NCBI GenBank assembly: GCA_020637195.1
Contig: JACJWK010000025.1
Coordinates: 1-37,276, forward strand
DNA length: 37,276 nucleotides
From: Microthrixaceae bacterium
Lineage (GTDB): Bacteria > Actinomycetota > Acidimicrobiia > Acidimicrobiales > DATDAH01
Direction: 5' to 3'
Below, one piece after another: positions 9,144 through 16,524 of this stretch; the stretch's first letter is position 1; each line of letters begins with the position of its first letter. The position numbers were made by a program, and so were the translations under genes. The notes under the pieces are model-generated. The model saw only the letters and a list, made by a program, of their open reading frames with translations. It searched no databases and had not been told where the DNA came from.

Positions 9144-12019
9144 CAGCCGAGGTCCCAGCGCTCGATCTCCCGGCGGACCTGCTCGATGCCGGCGGCGAGG
9201 GCCTCGCTCGGGTGGGCGCGGGCGGCGGCGTCGAGATCTCGGCGAGCCGCGGTGACGTCACCGGACTCGGCGTGGGCGTGGGCGCGGTAGAGATGGATCT
9301 CCGCGGCGCGATCGTCGTCGTCGGGGAGGTGGGCCAGCGCCTCGGTGAAGTCCTCGACCGCCCCGGCAGGGTCGCCGGCCACGACCCGCACCCTCGCGCG
9401 CTGGTCGAGGTAGTGGGCGCTGCCCGGCTCGAGGCCGAGCGCCTCGTCGTAGTCGGCCAGGGCGCTCGGGTAGTCGCCCCGGTGCGCCTGCGCGTTGCCG
9501 CGCTCGCCGTAGAGGAGCGAACGGGTCGCCCGCGCCTGGTGCTCGAGACGACCGCCGGCGCCCGCACCCTCCTCCTGGAGGCGGAGGGCCTCGGTGTAGT
9601 GGTCGACGGCACCCGCCCAGTCCTGACGGGCCATGGAGGCCTGGGCCAGCAGCGTCTCGCGCCGCACCCGCTCCGACGCCGCGCCCGACGGGGCCGGCGA
9701 CCGGTCGGGTCGGACCGCCCGGACGGTCGAGGGAGCCACCCGCAGGGGCTGGGAGCACCTGGGGCACTCGACCACCTGACCCAGGTCCGAGGGGCGCAGC
9801 TCGTGCCGGTCGAGGCACGCCGGGCAGCGCACCACGGGCTCGGGCCCGGCCCGGGCCGTCACGACCGGCGTCGAGAACGGCACGCCGACCAGGTCGACGA
9901 TGTACAGGTTCCTCCCGGTGTCGTGGGCGACGACCGTCGGTGCCCGCGGGTGGGCGCAGAGGTGGTGGAGCGGCCCGAGCAGGCCGACGGCCGCGAGCTC
10001 CCCACCGGTCCCGGCGTCCCAGACGCGCAGCATCCCGTCCACGCCACCGGACAGCACGAACGCGGCGTCGGCCGTGACCGCGACCGTGGTCACCGGGCCC
10101 TGGTGGCCGACCAGCACCAGCCGCTCCCGACCCGACACCGGCTCCCAGAGCCGGACCGTGCCGTCCGTCGCCCCCGAGACCACGAACGCCCCGTCGGGGC
10201 TCACCGCGACCGCGGCCACGGCGCCCTCGTGGCCGACCAGGACGGCCCGCTCCTGCCCGTCGCGGAGGTCCCAGAGGCTCAGCGTCGCACTCCCCGTGAC
10301 GGGGTCCTCGCCCCCGATCGTGGCCGCGTACGACCCGTCCGGCGCGATCTCCACGGCTCGGATCAGCCGCTCGCGGCCCCGGTTCGACGCGAGCAGCTCT
10401 CCTGAGGGCGCCCAGAGCCGCATGGTGTGGTCCTCGCCCCCCGAGACGATGACCGCCCCGTCGGGGCTCACGGCGCAACAGGTCACCGGCCCCGTGTGGC
10501 CGCCGCCCGACGGTCCGGGCCCGCCCGCGTGCCGCAGCGTCCCGAGCGCCTCCCGGAGCGCCTCGGCCCCGCCCTCGCCGGGGTCGTGGGCGTAGGGCCG
10601 GAAGAAGCGGGACCGGACCCCCATCCGGGCGCGCTCCTCTCCCGAGCCGGGTTCCCAGACCGAGAGGGTGCCGTCGCTGCTGGCCGACACGACGGAGTCG
10701 CCGTCGGGGCTGACCCGACAGGCGTTGACCTGGTCGGCGTGGCCGGTCAGACAGGCCCGCACCGCACCCGAGGCCGTGTCCCAGACCCGCACGGTCCGAT
10801 CCCGCGAGGCGGACACGGCGACCGAGCCGTCGGGCCCCAGCGCGCAGTCCAGGACGTCCCCCGAGTGCGCGCCGACGTCCTCGTCGGTCCCGAGCGATCG
10901 GGTGAGGTCCCAGACGAGGACCGTGCCGTCCTCCCCGCCGGAGACGGCCGTCGCACCGTCGGGGCCGACCGCGCAGGCGGTGGCTCCGGCCGTGTGCGCA
11001 TCGAGGGCGGCGAGGGCGTCACCCGAGTCGACCGCCCAGACCCGCAACGTCCCGTCCATGGCGGCGGACACGACGACACGACCGTCGGGGCCGACCGCGC
11101 AGTCCCACACCCGGCGGGTGTGGCCGCTCAGCGTGCGGAGGTGGGTCCCCGCCTCCACGTCCCACAGGTCGAGCGTGTTCTCGAAGCCGCACGACACCAC
11201 GAACCGGCCGTCGGGGCTGAGGGCACAGCGCTCGACGAGGTCGTCGGGGCTCCACGAGCCGAGGGCGGCGACCTGCGCACCGGTGGTCGGGTCCCAGAGC
11301 AGGATGCGCCGCGAGTAGTCGCCGGAGACGATCGGTCGCCCCGCCGTGCCCACCGCGCAGCTGGTCACGCGGCTGTCGACCGGGATCGACCGGATCCGCT
11401 CGCCGGTGGTCGGATCCCAGAGGGTCAGCGCCTCGTCCGTCGCGACCACCACGAACGTGCCGTCGGGGCTGAACGCCGCACCGTTGGCCCCGGCGTCGCC
11501 GAGTTGTCGCAGCTCGTGCCCCGTCTGCGCCTCCCAGAGGACGACCGCGTCGTCCGCGGCCGACACGACCACGGTGCCCGTCGGACTCACCGCGCACGAG
11601 CGCACGACGCCACCGGCCCGCAGGGCCAGTCGCTCCTGTCCGACGTCGAGATCCCAGATCCGCACGGTCGCGTCGGTCCCCGCCGTGGCCGCGAAGCTCC
11701 CGTCCGGAGCGAAGGCGCACCCGTTGACCCGTCCGCCGTGCGACCCGAGTCGGCCCACCAGCGCGCGCGACTCGACGAACGGTGTCCTCGTCCGCAACCA
11801 CGGTGGCGCACCGGGGCGGGAACGACGCTGCCGTTCGCGGCCCAGCCGCCCGCGCCCGTCGTCGTCACCCCACTGCAGGCGGTTGTGCAGCTGGGTCCAG
11901 GTCAGAACCGGGCGGCGCTCGAGGACGAGGGCCTCGCTGCGCAGCGCGCGACCGTGGGCCGCGAGCGCCGCGGCACCCGTCGGGGACGCCACGGCAGCGG
12001 ACGGGGGCACGAGCGTCAC
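9140..12019 (-). CDS. WD40-TPR protein with STAND linker and zinc ribbon
   Basis: A 959-residue protein. Residues 15-75 form a helical linker with LTWTQLHNRLQW at 39-50, a segment normally found between the NACHT module and the propellers of DUF4062-NACHT-WD40 proteins. Fourteen blades follow (about 90-720), enough for two seven-bladed propellers, with about 35 extra residues after blade 9. A zinc ribbon (VRCPACLDRHEL...VECPRCSQPLRV) lies at about 730-765. About four TPRs then follow (DWAGAVDHYTEALRLQ, DYPSALADYDEALGLEP, DPAGAVEDFTEALAHLP, DVTAARRDLDAAARAHP). No enzyme domain is visible. It is probably the detached sensor half of a STAND ATPase, with TPRs for another partner. It overlaps both neighbours by GTGA. 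Confidence 0.92.
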   Translation of the reverse strand: MTLVPPSAAVASPTGAAALAAHGRALRSEALVLERRPVLTWTQLHNRLQWGDDDGRGRLGRERQRRSRPGAPPWLRTRTPFVESRALVGRLGSHGGRVNGCAFAPDGSFAATAGTDATVRIWDLDVGQERLALRAGGVVRSCAVSPTGTVVVSAADDAVVLWEAQTGHELRQLGDAGANGAAFSPDGTFVVVATDEALTLWDPTTGERIRSIPVDSRVTSCAVGTAGRPIVSGDYSRRILLWDPTTGAQVAALGSWSPDDLVERCALSPDGRFVVSCGFENTLDLWDVEAGTHLRTLSGHTRRVWDCAVGPDGRVVVSAAMDGTLRVWAVDSGDALAALDAHTAGATACAVGPDGATAVSGGEDGTVLVWDLTRSLGTDEDVGAHSGDVLDCALGPDGSVAVSASRDRTVRVWDTASGAVRACLTGHADQVNACRVSPDGDSVVSASSDGTLSVWEPGSGEERARMGVRSRFFRPYAHDPGEGGAEALREALGTLRHAGGPGPSGGGHTGPVTCCAVSPDGAVIVSGGEDHTMRLWAPSGELLASNRGRERLIRAVEIAPDGSYAATIGGEDPVTGSATLSLWDLRDGQERAVLVGHEGAVAAVAVSPDGAFVVSGATDGTVRLWEPVSGRERLVLVGHQGPVTTVAVTADAAFVLSGGVDGMLRVWDAGTGGELAAVGLLGPLHHLCAHPRAPTVVAHDTGRNLYIVDLVGVPFSTPVVTARAGPEPVVRCPACLDRHELRPSDLGQVVECPRCSQPLRVAPSTVRAVRPDRSPAPSGAASERVRRETLLAQASMARQDWAGAVDHYTEALRLQEEGAGAGGRLEHQARATRSLLYGERGNAQAHRGDYPSALADYDEALGLEPGSAHYLDQRARVRVVAGDPAGAVEDFTEALAHLPDDDDRAAEIHLYRAHAHAESGDVTAARRDLDAAARAHPSEALAAGIEQVRREIERWDLGW

Positions 12020-12558
12020 CGGCCTGCGGCGCGCCCGCTGCGCTCCTGCTCACGGATCTGCTGGTCGAGGTGCCCGCGGAGCGCCTCCAGCTCACCGACT
12101 CCCCCGCGGCCCCGGCGCTCGTCGATCATCGCCTGCACCGAGGCGCGAGCCGCGCGGAGGTCGGCCGGGGACGGCGGCTCGGCCGCCGCCACGGTGGCCT
12201 CACGGCGTTGCTCGGCCTCTCGGGACTCGATGCCGAGGACCTGGCCCGAGGCGACCAGCAGGAGGGCCAGCAGGAGCCCGGTGCCGAGGGTGGCGATGCC
12301 CCAAGCGCCGGCGTTGAAGGCGTAGCCGGCCCATACCGCGACGAGCAGCGCGCTCCAGCCGAGCAGCGTCAGCAGGAGCCGGTTCCACACGAACCCCAGC
12401 ACGAGGCCCACCAGGGTCGCCGCGCCCACGACCCGCCCCCACGCGGTGCTCCCGTCCGAGCCCCAGGCGAACTCGTCGACCTCGGGGACGAGCGCCGCGA
12501 CCAGGACCAGAGCGACCGCCGCCACCCACAGCACCGACAGACCGAACCAGTTGCGCAT
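12016..12558 (-). CDS. Small polytopic membrane protein with cytoplasmic coiled coil
   Basis: A 180-residue protein. About four hydrophobic helices occupy residues 5-115 (LSVLWVAAVALVLVAALV, VVGAATLVGLVLGFVW, LLTLLGWSALLVAVWAGYA, IATLGTGLLLALLLVASG). A charged helical tail follows (EAEQRREATVAAAE..., ELEALRGHLDQQIREQERS) that could form a coiled coil. The ribosome site GGGAGGTGA before ATG 12558 is strong. The stop overlaps the GTG of the WD40-TPR gene, so it heads a three-gene coupled set (12558-7713). The family was not recognised. A membrane-anchoring role for the WD40-TPR protein is the simplest reading. Confidence 0.82.
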   Translation of the reverse strand: MRNWFGLSVLWVAAVALVLVAALVPEVDEFAWGSDGSTAWGRVVGAATLVGLVLGFVWNRLLLTLLGWSALLVAVWAGYAFNAGAWGIATLGTGLLLALLLVASGQVLGIESREAEQRREATVAAAEPPSPADLRAARASVQAMIDERRGRGGVGELEALRGHLDQQIREQERSGRAAGR

Positions 12559-12677
12559 CGCCTCACCTCCCGGTGACGCCGCGGCTCGCGCCCTGCACGG
12601 AGGTTCGCGTCGTCGCGCACCCCGGGCCAGGGCCCATCGTCACTTCAGCGCGCGGCCGCCCGGGCCCCGTACCTCGC

Positions 12678-15600
12678 TCACGTCCGCTCGACGACGAAGT
12701 CGTTCACCTTCAGGGGGCCGCCACAGCTCGGGTCGGGGCAGGCGATCTCCCGGCCGCGCCAGGCGTCGGCGTCGTGCCGGGTCCGACACACGGGGCACTC
12801 ACCCTGGACGGGGTGCGACGTGTTGCAGTGCGGGCAGCGCAGGGCCAGGCCGTCGCCGAGGTCGGCCACGGTGACGATGAGGCGACGGCGGGTGACGCCC
12901 TCGACGTCCCCGGGCATCGCCGCCAACGCGCGGTCGAAGTCGTCCTGGAGGGCGAACACGCCCCGGTGGACGGTCCTCGCCGTCCCGTCCGCGTCGACCT
13001 CCTCGGCCACGGCCACGTCGGTGGCCTTGCGCTCGAGGAAGGTGAAGTCGGTCAGGGTCTCGTAGACACCGTCCCAGTCCTCGGCCCCGGTGAGGTGGAA
13101 CGGGAGCTCGCTGAGGCCCCGGAGGTCGACCTCGCCGGCGGTGCCGGTCACCCAGGTGCCCTCGCCGGTGGGGTCGGCGCGTCGCCGGAAGTAGTCGGCC
13201 AGCCGGGCATGGAGGCGGTGCACCGACGCCCGGCTGGCATCGCCCTCGGCCGGGTGGAAGCGCCGCTCGGCGGCCTCGCGGAGCTCTCGGTGGTAGAAGT
13301 CGACGACGACCGCTCCCTCGATGGCGCGCTCGGTGAGGTACGGGCGGAGGTCGGCCCACAGTCGCGACCAGAGGACGACCGGGAGGCGCAGACCCTCGCC
13401 GGAGCCCGACGCGACCGCCTCGAGGAACGCGGTCAGCTCGCTCTGCGGTCGCGTTCCCTCGCGGAGCTGGCGCACCCATTCGCCCACCGCGTCCGCGCGC
13501 GCCGCCACCGGCTGGGCAGGGGGGCCGTCGCGGTTCACCTCGGCCTCCGCGCGGTCCCGGGCGTCGCGGGCCACCGCCTGCTCGCGCAGCTCCGGCCCGA
13601 GGTCGCCCAGGTACACCTCCAGCCGGTCCCGCAGGTCGAGCGGGACATGGAAGCTGGAGAGCACGAACCAGCCGTACACGTCCGGGTCACGGGAGAGCAG
13701 GTCGACCAACTCGTCCTCGGCGAGCCCGTGGCGGGAGGCCGCCAGGTAGCCCAGGGCGTGGGACACGAGCACCTCACCGTGGTTGAGCTCGTCGGCGAGC
13801 CGGGCGAAGGTGTTGTGCTCGATGAGCGCCTCCACCGCTGCCGGATGTCGCCCGCGCTCGTCGGGAGGGCCGAGGTCGAGCACCTCGGGCTCGTCCCCGC
13901 TCAGCCAGCGACGAGCCTCCTCGACGGCGAGACGCAGATAGAGCGGGTTGCCCCGGGCCGCCGCGAGCCCGTCCGGGTCGTCGTCGGTGGCCCCTCCGAA
14001 CCGGTCGAGCACGGCGGCGCGCTGGGGTTCCTGCAGGGTCCGGTCGACGTCGGCGAGCCACCGGTCGAGGAGGGCCGCCCCGTCGCGCCGGCTCAGGCCG
14101 CCCACCTCGACCAACCGCGACGAGGGTCCCCCGTCGGCGTCGAGGCGGGCCCGGAACGGCTCGAGCGTGTCCCCGGGCCGGGTGGACACCACCAGGCGGA
14201 CGTGCGGCGGCAGGCGCCGCGGGAGCCACGTCAGCCGGCGGGCACCACTGGACGGGGCGAGCTGGTCGAGGCTGTCGAGGAACAGGACCAGCGGCCGGTC
14301 GGCCCGGGCCGCCTCCAGACGGGACGCGAAGTCGGCGGTCAGCTCCTGGAAGTCCCGGGGGACGGTCGCCTCGTCGGTGCCGTAGCGGCGCGCCAGCTCG
14401 CGACACAGGCTCTCGAGCAGGGCCCGCCCATCGGCGGACGCCGGCGTGGCGCCGACGAACCGGCAGACGACCTGACGATCGGGTGCGTGCGACAGCGCGT
14501 CGTGCACCGCCATGGCGACCAGCGCCGTCTTCCCCGTCCCTCCCCCGCCGTGGAGGACCAGCGGGTCGGGGTCGTCCGCCTCGAGGTAGGCCTCGACGCC
14601 GGCCCGAAGCTCCGTCCGGCCGACGAAGACCTGGATCCGGCCCTCGGCGAACTCCCGGTGGGCGTCGCCCTCGTCGTCGAGGTGGGGGTCGCGACGGATC
14701 ACCACCGAACGGTCCGGGTCGAGCGCTCGGCCGGTCGGGTGCTCCAACTCGTCCCGGATCGAGGCCTCGAGGGTCGTCCGCACCGCGTCCGCGAAGCGAT
14801 CGAGGTGGCTCGTCGCGGGGCGCTCGGTCTCGCCCACCAGCCCGAGGCCAAGCCGGTCGAGCCCCGCCCGCACCGCCCGCACCGACGCCGGGCCCATCCC
14901 GGGGAGCCGCTCGAGCTCGGAGGCCGACCGGGCCACCACGGCGCCCACGGTGGCCAGCCCCGACCCGGTGAGGGCCTCCTCGACCCGGGCCCCTGCGCCC
15001 AGATCGGTGATGGGTCGGGCGGCCTCGTCCGCCGTGGGCGTGGCGCGCCGCCACCGCACCTCGTAGGTGTCGACCACCAGGGGCGTCGCATCGCCCGCGT
15101 CGCCGACCCGCGCCGCCCCGAGCGCCCGCTTCAGCCGCGCGAGCCGACCATGCCGTTCCCCGGTGGGTCCCACCTCCTCCGGGTCGACGAACCGCCGGAC
15201 CGGGTCGCCCACGTCGGCCGCACCCGGGTCGGGGTCCCCCCGGCCCGGGTCGAGCACGATCTCACGGACGAACGCGAAGGCCGGCCCGGCGTCGTCGTCG
15301 AGCAGCGCCCCGGCCTGGATCTCCTGGTCGGTGGCCGAGGTCTCGTAGACCCGGCGGCGCGCCTCGTCCCAACCCAGCTCGTCGACCGCCGCGGTGAGGA
15401 CGGTGCGGAGTCGCTGCTCGACGCGCGCCCACGCCTCCTGCTCCGCCTGCTCCGCGGCCTCGTCGCCCTTCGTGCGCTCGGGGTGACCGGCCGGCTTGGA
15501 CGGCCCGATCCGGGGACGGAGCCGGTACTCGGCCGGGACGGCGTTGTCGTCGCGCTGGTACCACGTGTCGAGGAGGTCGCGGTCGGCCCCCGGCCCGACC

Positions 15601-16385
15601 CGCGCCCGGATCGCGTCGAGCTCGCCGATCGGGAGGCGGGCCGGGACCGCCAACCAGCCGTAGCGGTTGCCCAGCAGCACCAGGAAGTTGGGCCGGGGCG
15701 TGACCTCCCGGCAGCGGTCGATCTCCCCGAGGCAGATCTCCATGGCCTGTTGATCGAGCCCGGCCTCCTCGCTCACCCCCCAGCGCAGGTCGATGGCCTG
15801 GAAGCGGGCGTTGTGGGCCGCGCAGAACCGGGTGAGCTCGGGGTAGACCCGCTCCCGCAGGGCGTTGCGCTCCTCCTCGAGGTCCTGGAACGTCGAGCTG
15901 ACGAACACCCGGAAGGTCCGCGACGCCGCACGCGGGGCCGAGGCGTCGGCGCTCCCGGCCGTCTCGGGCGCCCCGACCGGGGGTGGTGGCGCCGGCTCCG
16001 GGGTCGGTTCTGGGGCCGGGGGCGGCTCGGGCGCTGGGGGCGGCTCCGGTGCCGCCGGCCCGACCGCCTCGGGCGGCGCCGGCAGGGCCTGCGTCAGCAC
16101 CGCGTCGACGAGCGCGGCGGCGAGGTCGGCCGTCGCCGCCACCGGGCGCCCCTCGGCGTCGGCCCGGGAGCAGGCGAGGTCGGCGACGTCGCCTCGGGTG
16201 AGGGGCTCCCCGGCCACCGACCCGGCGATGACCGCGTCGACGTCGTGCCCGGGCGCCGCCGCCACGACCTCGTCCCGGGCGCGGCCCACCAGCGCGACGA
16301 GCCAGCCGGCCGCGGTGGCCTCCCGCCCGACGTCGCGCTCGAGGGCGGCGAGCACCTGATCGACGCCGAAGCTCAGCTCGGCCAT
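12678..16385 (-). CDS. DUF4062-NACHT STAND ATPase lacking WD40 repeats
   Basis: About 1235 residues. Residues 1-100 form a divergent Clp-N-like module (ELSFGVDQVLAALERDVG, GWLVALVGRA, GRPVAATADLAAALVDAVL). A proline/glutamate linker spans about 105-150. DUF4062 follows from 157: FRVFVSSTFQDLEEERNALR, DLRWGVSEEAG, EICLGEIDRC and LGNRYGWLAVP. A helix-hairpin-helix segment resembling the RNA polymerase alpha C-terminal domain lies near 465-515 (LERLPGMGPASVRAVRAGL). The NACHT/AAA module has Walker A GGGGTGKT near 612 and Walker B LVLFLDSLDQL. The helical region ends LTDFTFLERKATD...LQDDFDRALAAMPG. A C-terminal zinc ribbon (LALRCPHCNTSHP...CPVC...LKVNDFVV) ends the protein. TEP1-like homologues continue from DYxRAL into a linker and WD40 blades; here these come from separate genes. 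ATG 16385 follows GAGGAG by 11 bases. It is likely a ligand-gated oligomerising signalling ATPase. Confidence 0.92.
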   Translation of the reverse strand: MAELSFGVDQVLAALERDVGREATAAGWLVALVGRARDEVVAAAPGHDVDAVIAGSVAGEPLTRGDVADLACSRADAEGRPVAATADLAAALVDAVLTQALPAPPEAVGPAAPEPPPAPEPPPAPEPTPEPAPPPPVGAPETAGSADASAPRAASRTFRVFVSSTFQDLEEERNALRERVYPELTRFCAAHNARFQAIDLRWGVSEEAGLDQQAMEICLGEIDRCREVTPRPNFLVLLGNRYGWLAVPARLPIGELDAIRARVGPGADRDLLDTWYQRDDNAVPAEYRLRPRIGPSKPAGHPERTKGDEAAEQAEQEAWARVEQRLRTVLTAAVDELGWDEARRRVYETSATDQEIQAGALLDDDAGPAFAFVREIVLDPGRGDPDPGAADVGDPVRRFVDPEEVGPTGERHGRLARLKRALGAARVGDAGDATPLVVDTYEVRWRRATPTADEAARPITDLGAGARVEEALTGSGLATVGAVVARSASELERLPGMGPASVRAVRAGLDRLGLGLVGETERPATSHLDRFADAVRTTLEASIRDELEHPTGRALDPDRSVVIRRDPHLDDEGDAHREFAEGRIQVFVGRTELRAGVEAYLEADDPDPLVLHGGGGTGKTALVAMAVHDALSHAPDRQVVCRFVGATPASADGRALLESLCRELARRYGTDEATVPRDFQELTADFASRLEAARADRPLVLFLDSLDQLAPSSGARRLTWLPRRLPPHVRLVVSTRPGDTLEPFRARLDADGGPSSRLVEVGGLSRRDGAALLDRWLADVDRTLQEPQRAAVLDRFGGATDDDPDGLAAARGNPLYLRLAVEEARRWLSGDEPEVLDLGPPDERGRHPAAVEALIEHNTFARLADELNHGEVLVSHALGYLAASRHGLAEDELVDLLSRDPDVYGWFVLSSFHVPLDLRDRLEVYLGDLGPELREQAVARDARDRAEAEVNRDGPPAQPVAARADAVGEWVRQLREGTRPQSELTAFLEAVASGSGEGLRLPVVLWSRLWADLRPYLTERAIEGAVVVDFYHRELREAAERRFHPAEGDASRASVHRLHARLADYFRRRADPTGEGTWVTGTAGEVDLRGLSELPFHLTGAEDWDGVYETLTDFTFLERKATDVAVAEEVDADGTARTVHRGVFALQDDFDRALAAMPGDVEGVTRRRLIVTVADLGDGLALRCPHCNTSHPVQGECPVCRTRHDADAWRGREIACPDPSCGGPLKVNDFVVERT

Positions 16386-16524
16386 GCGTTCACCCACTCC
16401 TCGGTCCGTCCCGAGCGACGCGCCGGGGCGTGGGCCCATCGTGCGCGACCGGCACGGCGTGAGCCAGGGCCGTTGGGCCCCTGGTCCCCGCCGGGGCCGG
16501 CTGGGCGGAGTCGATGGCGCCGCG

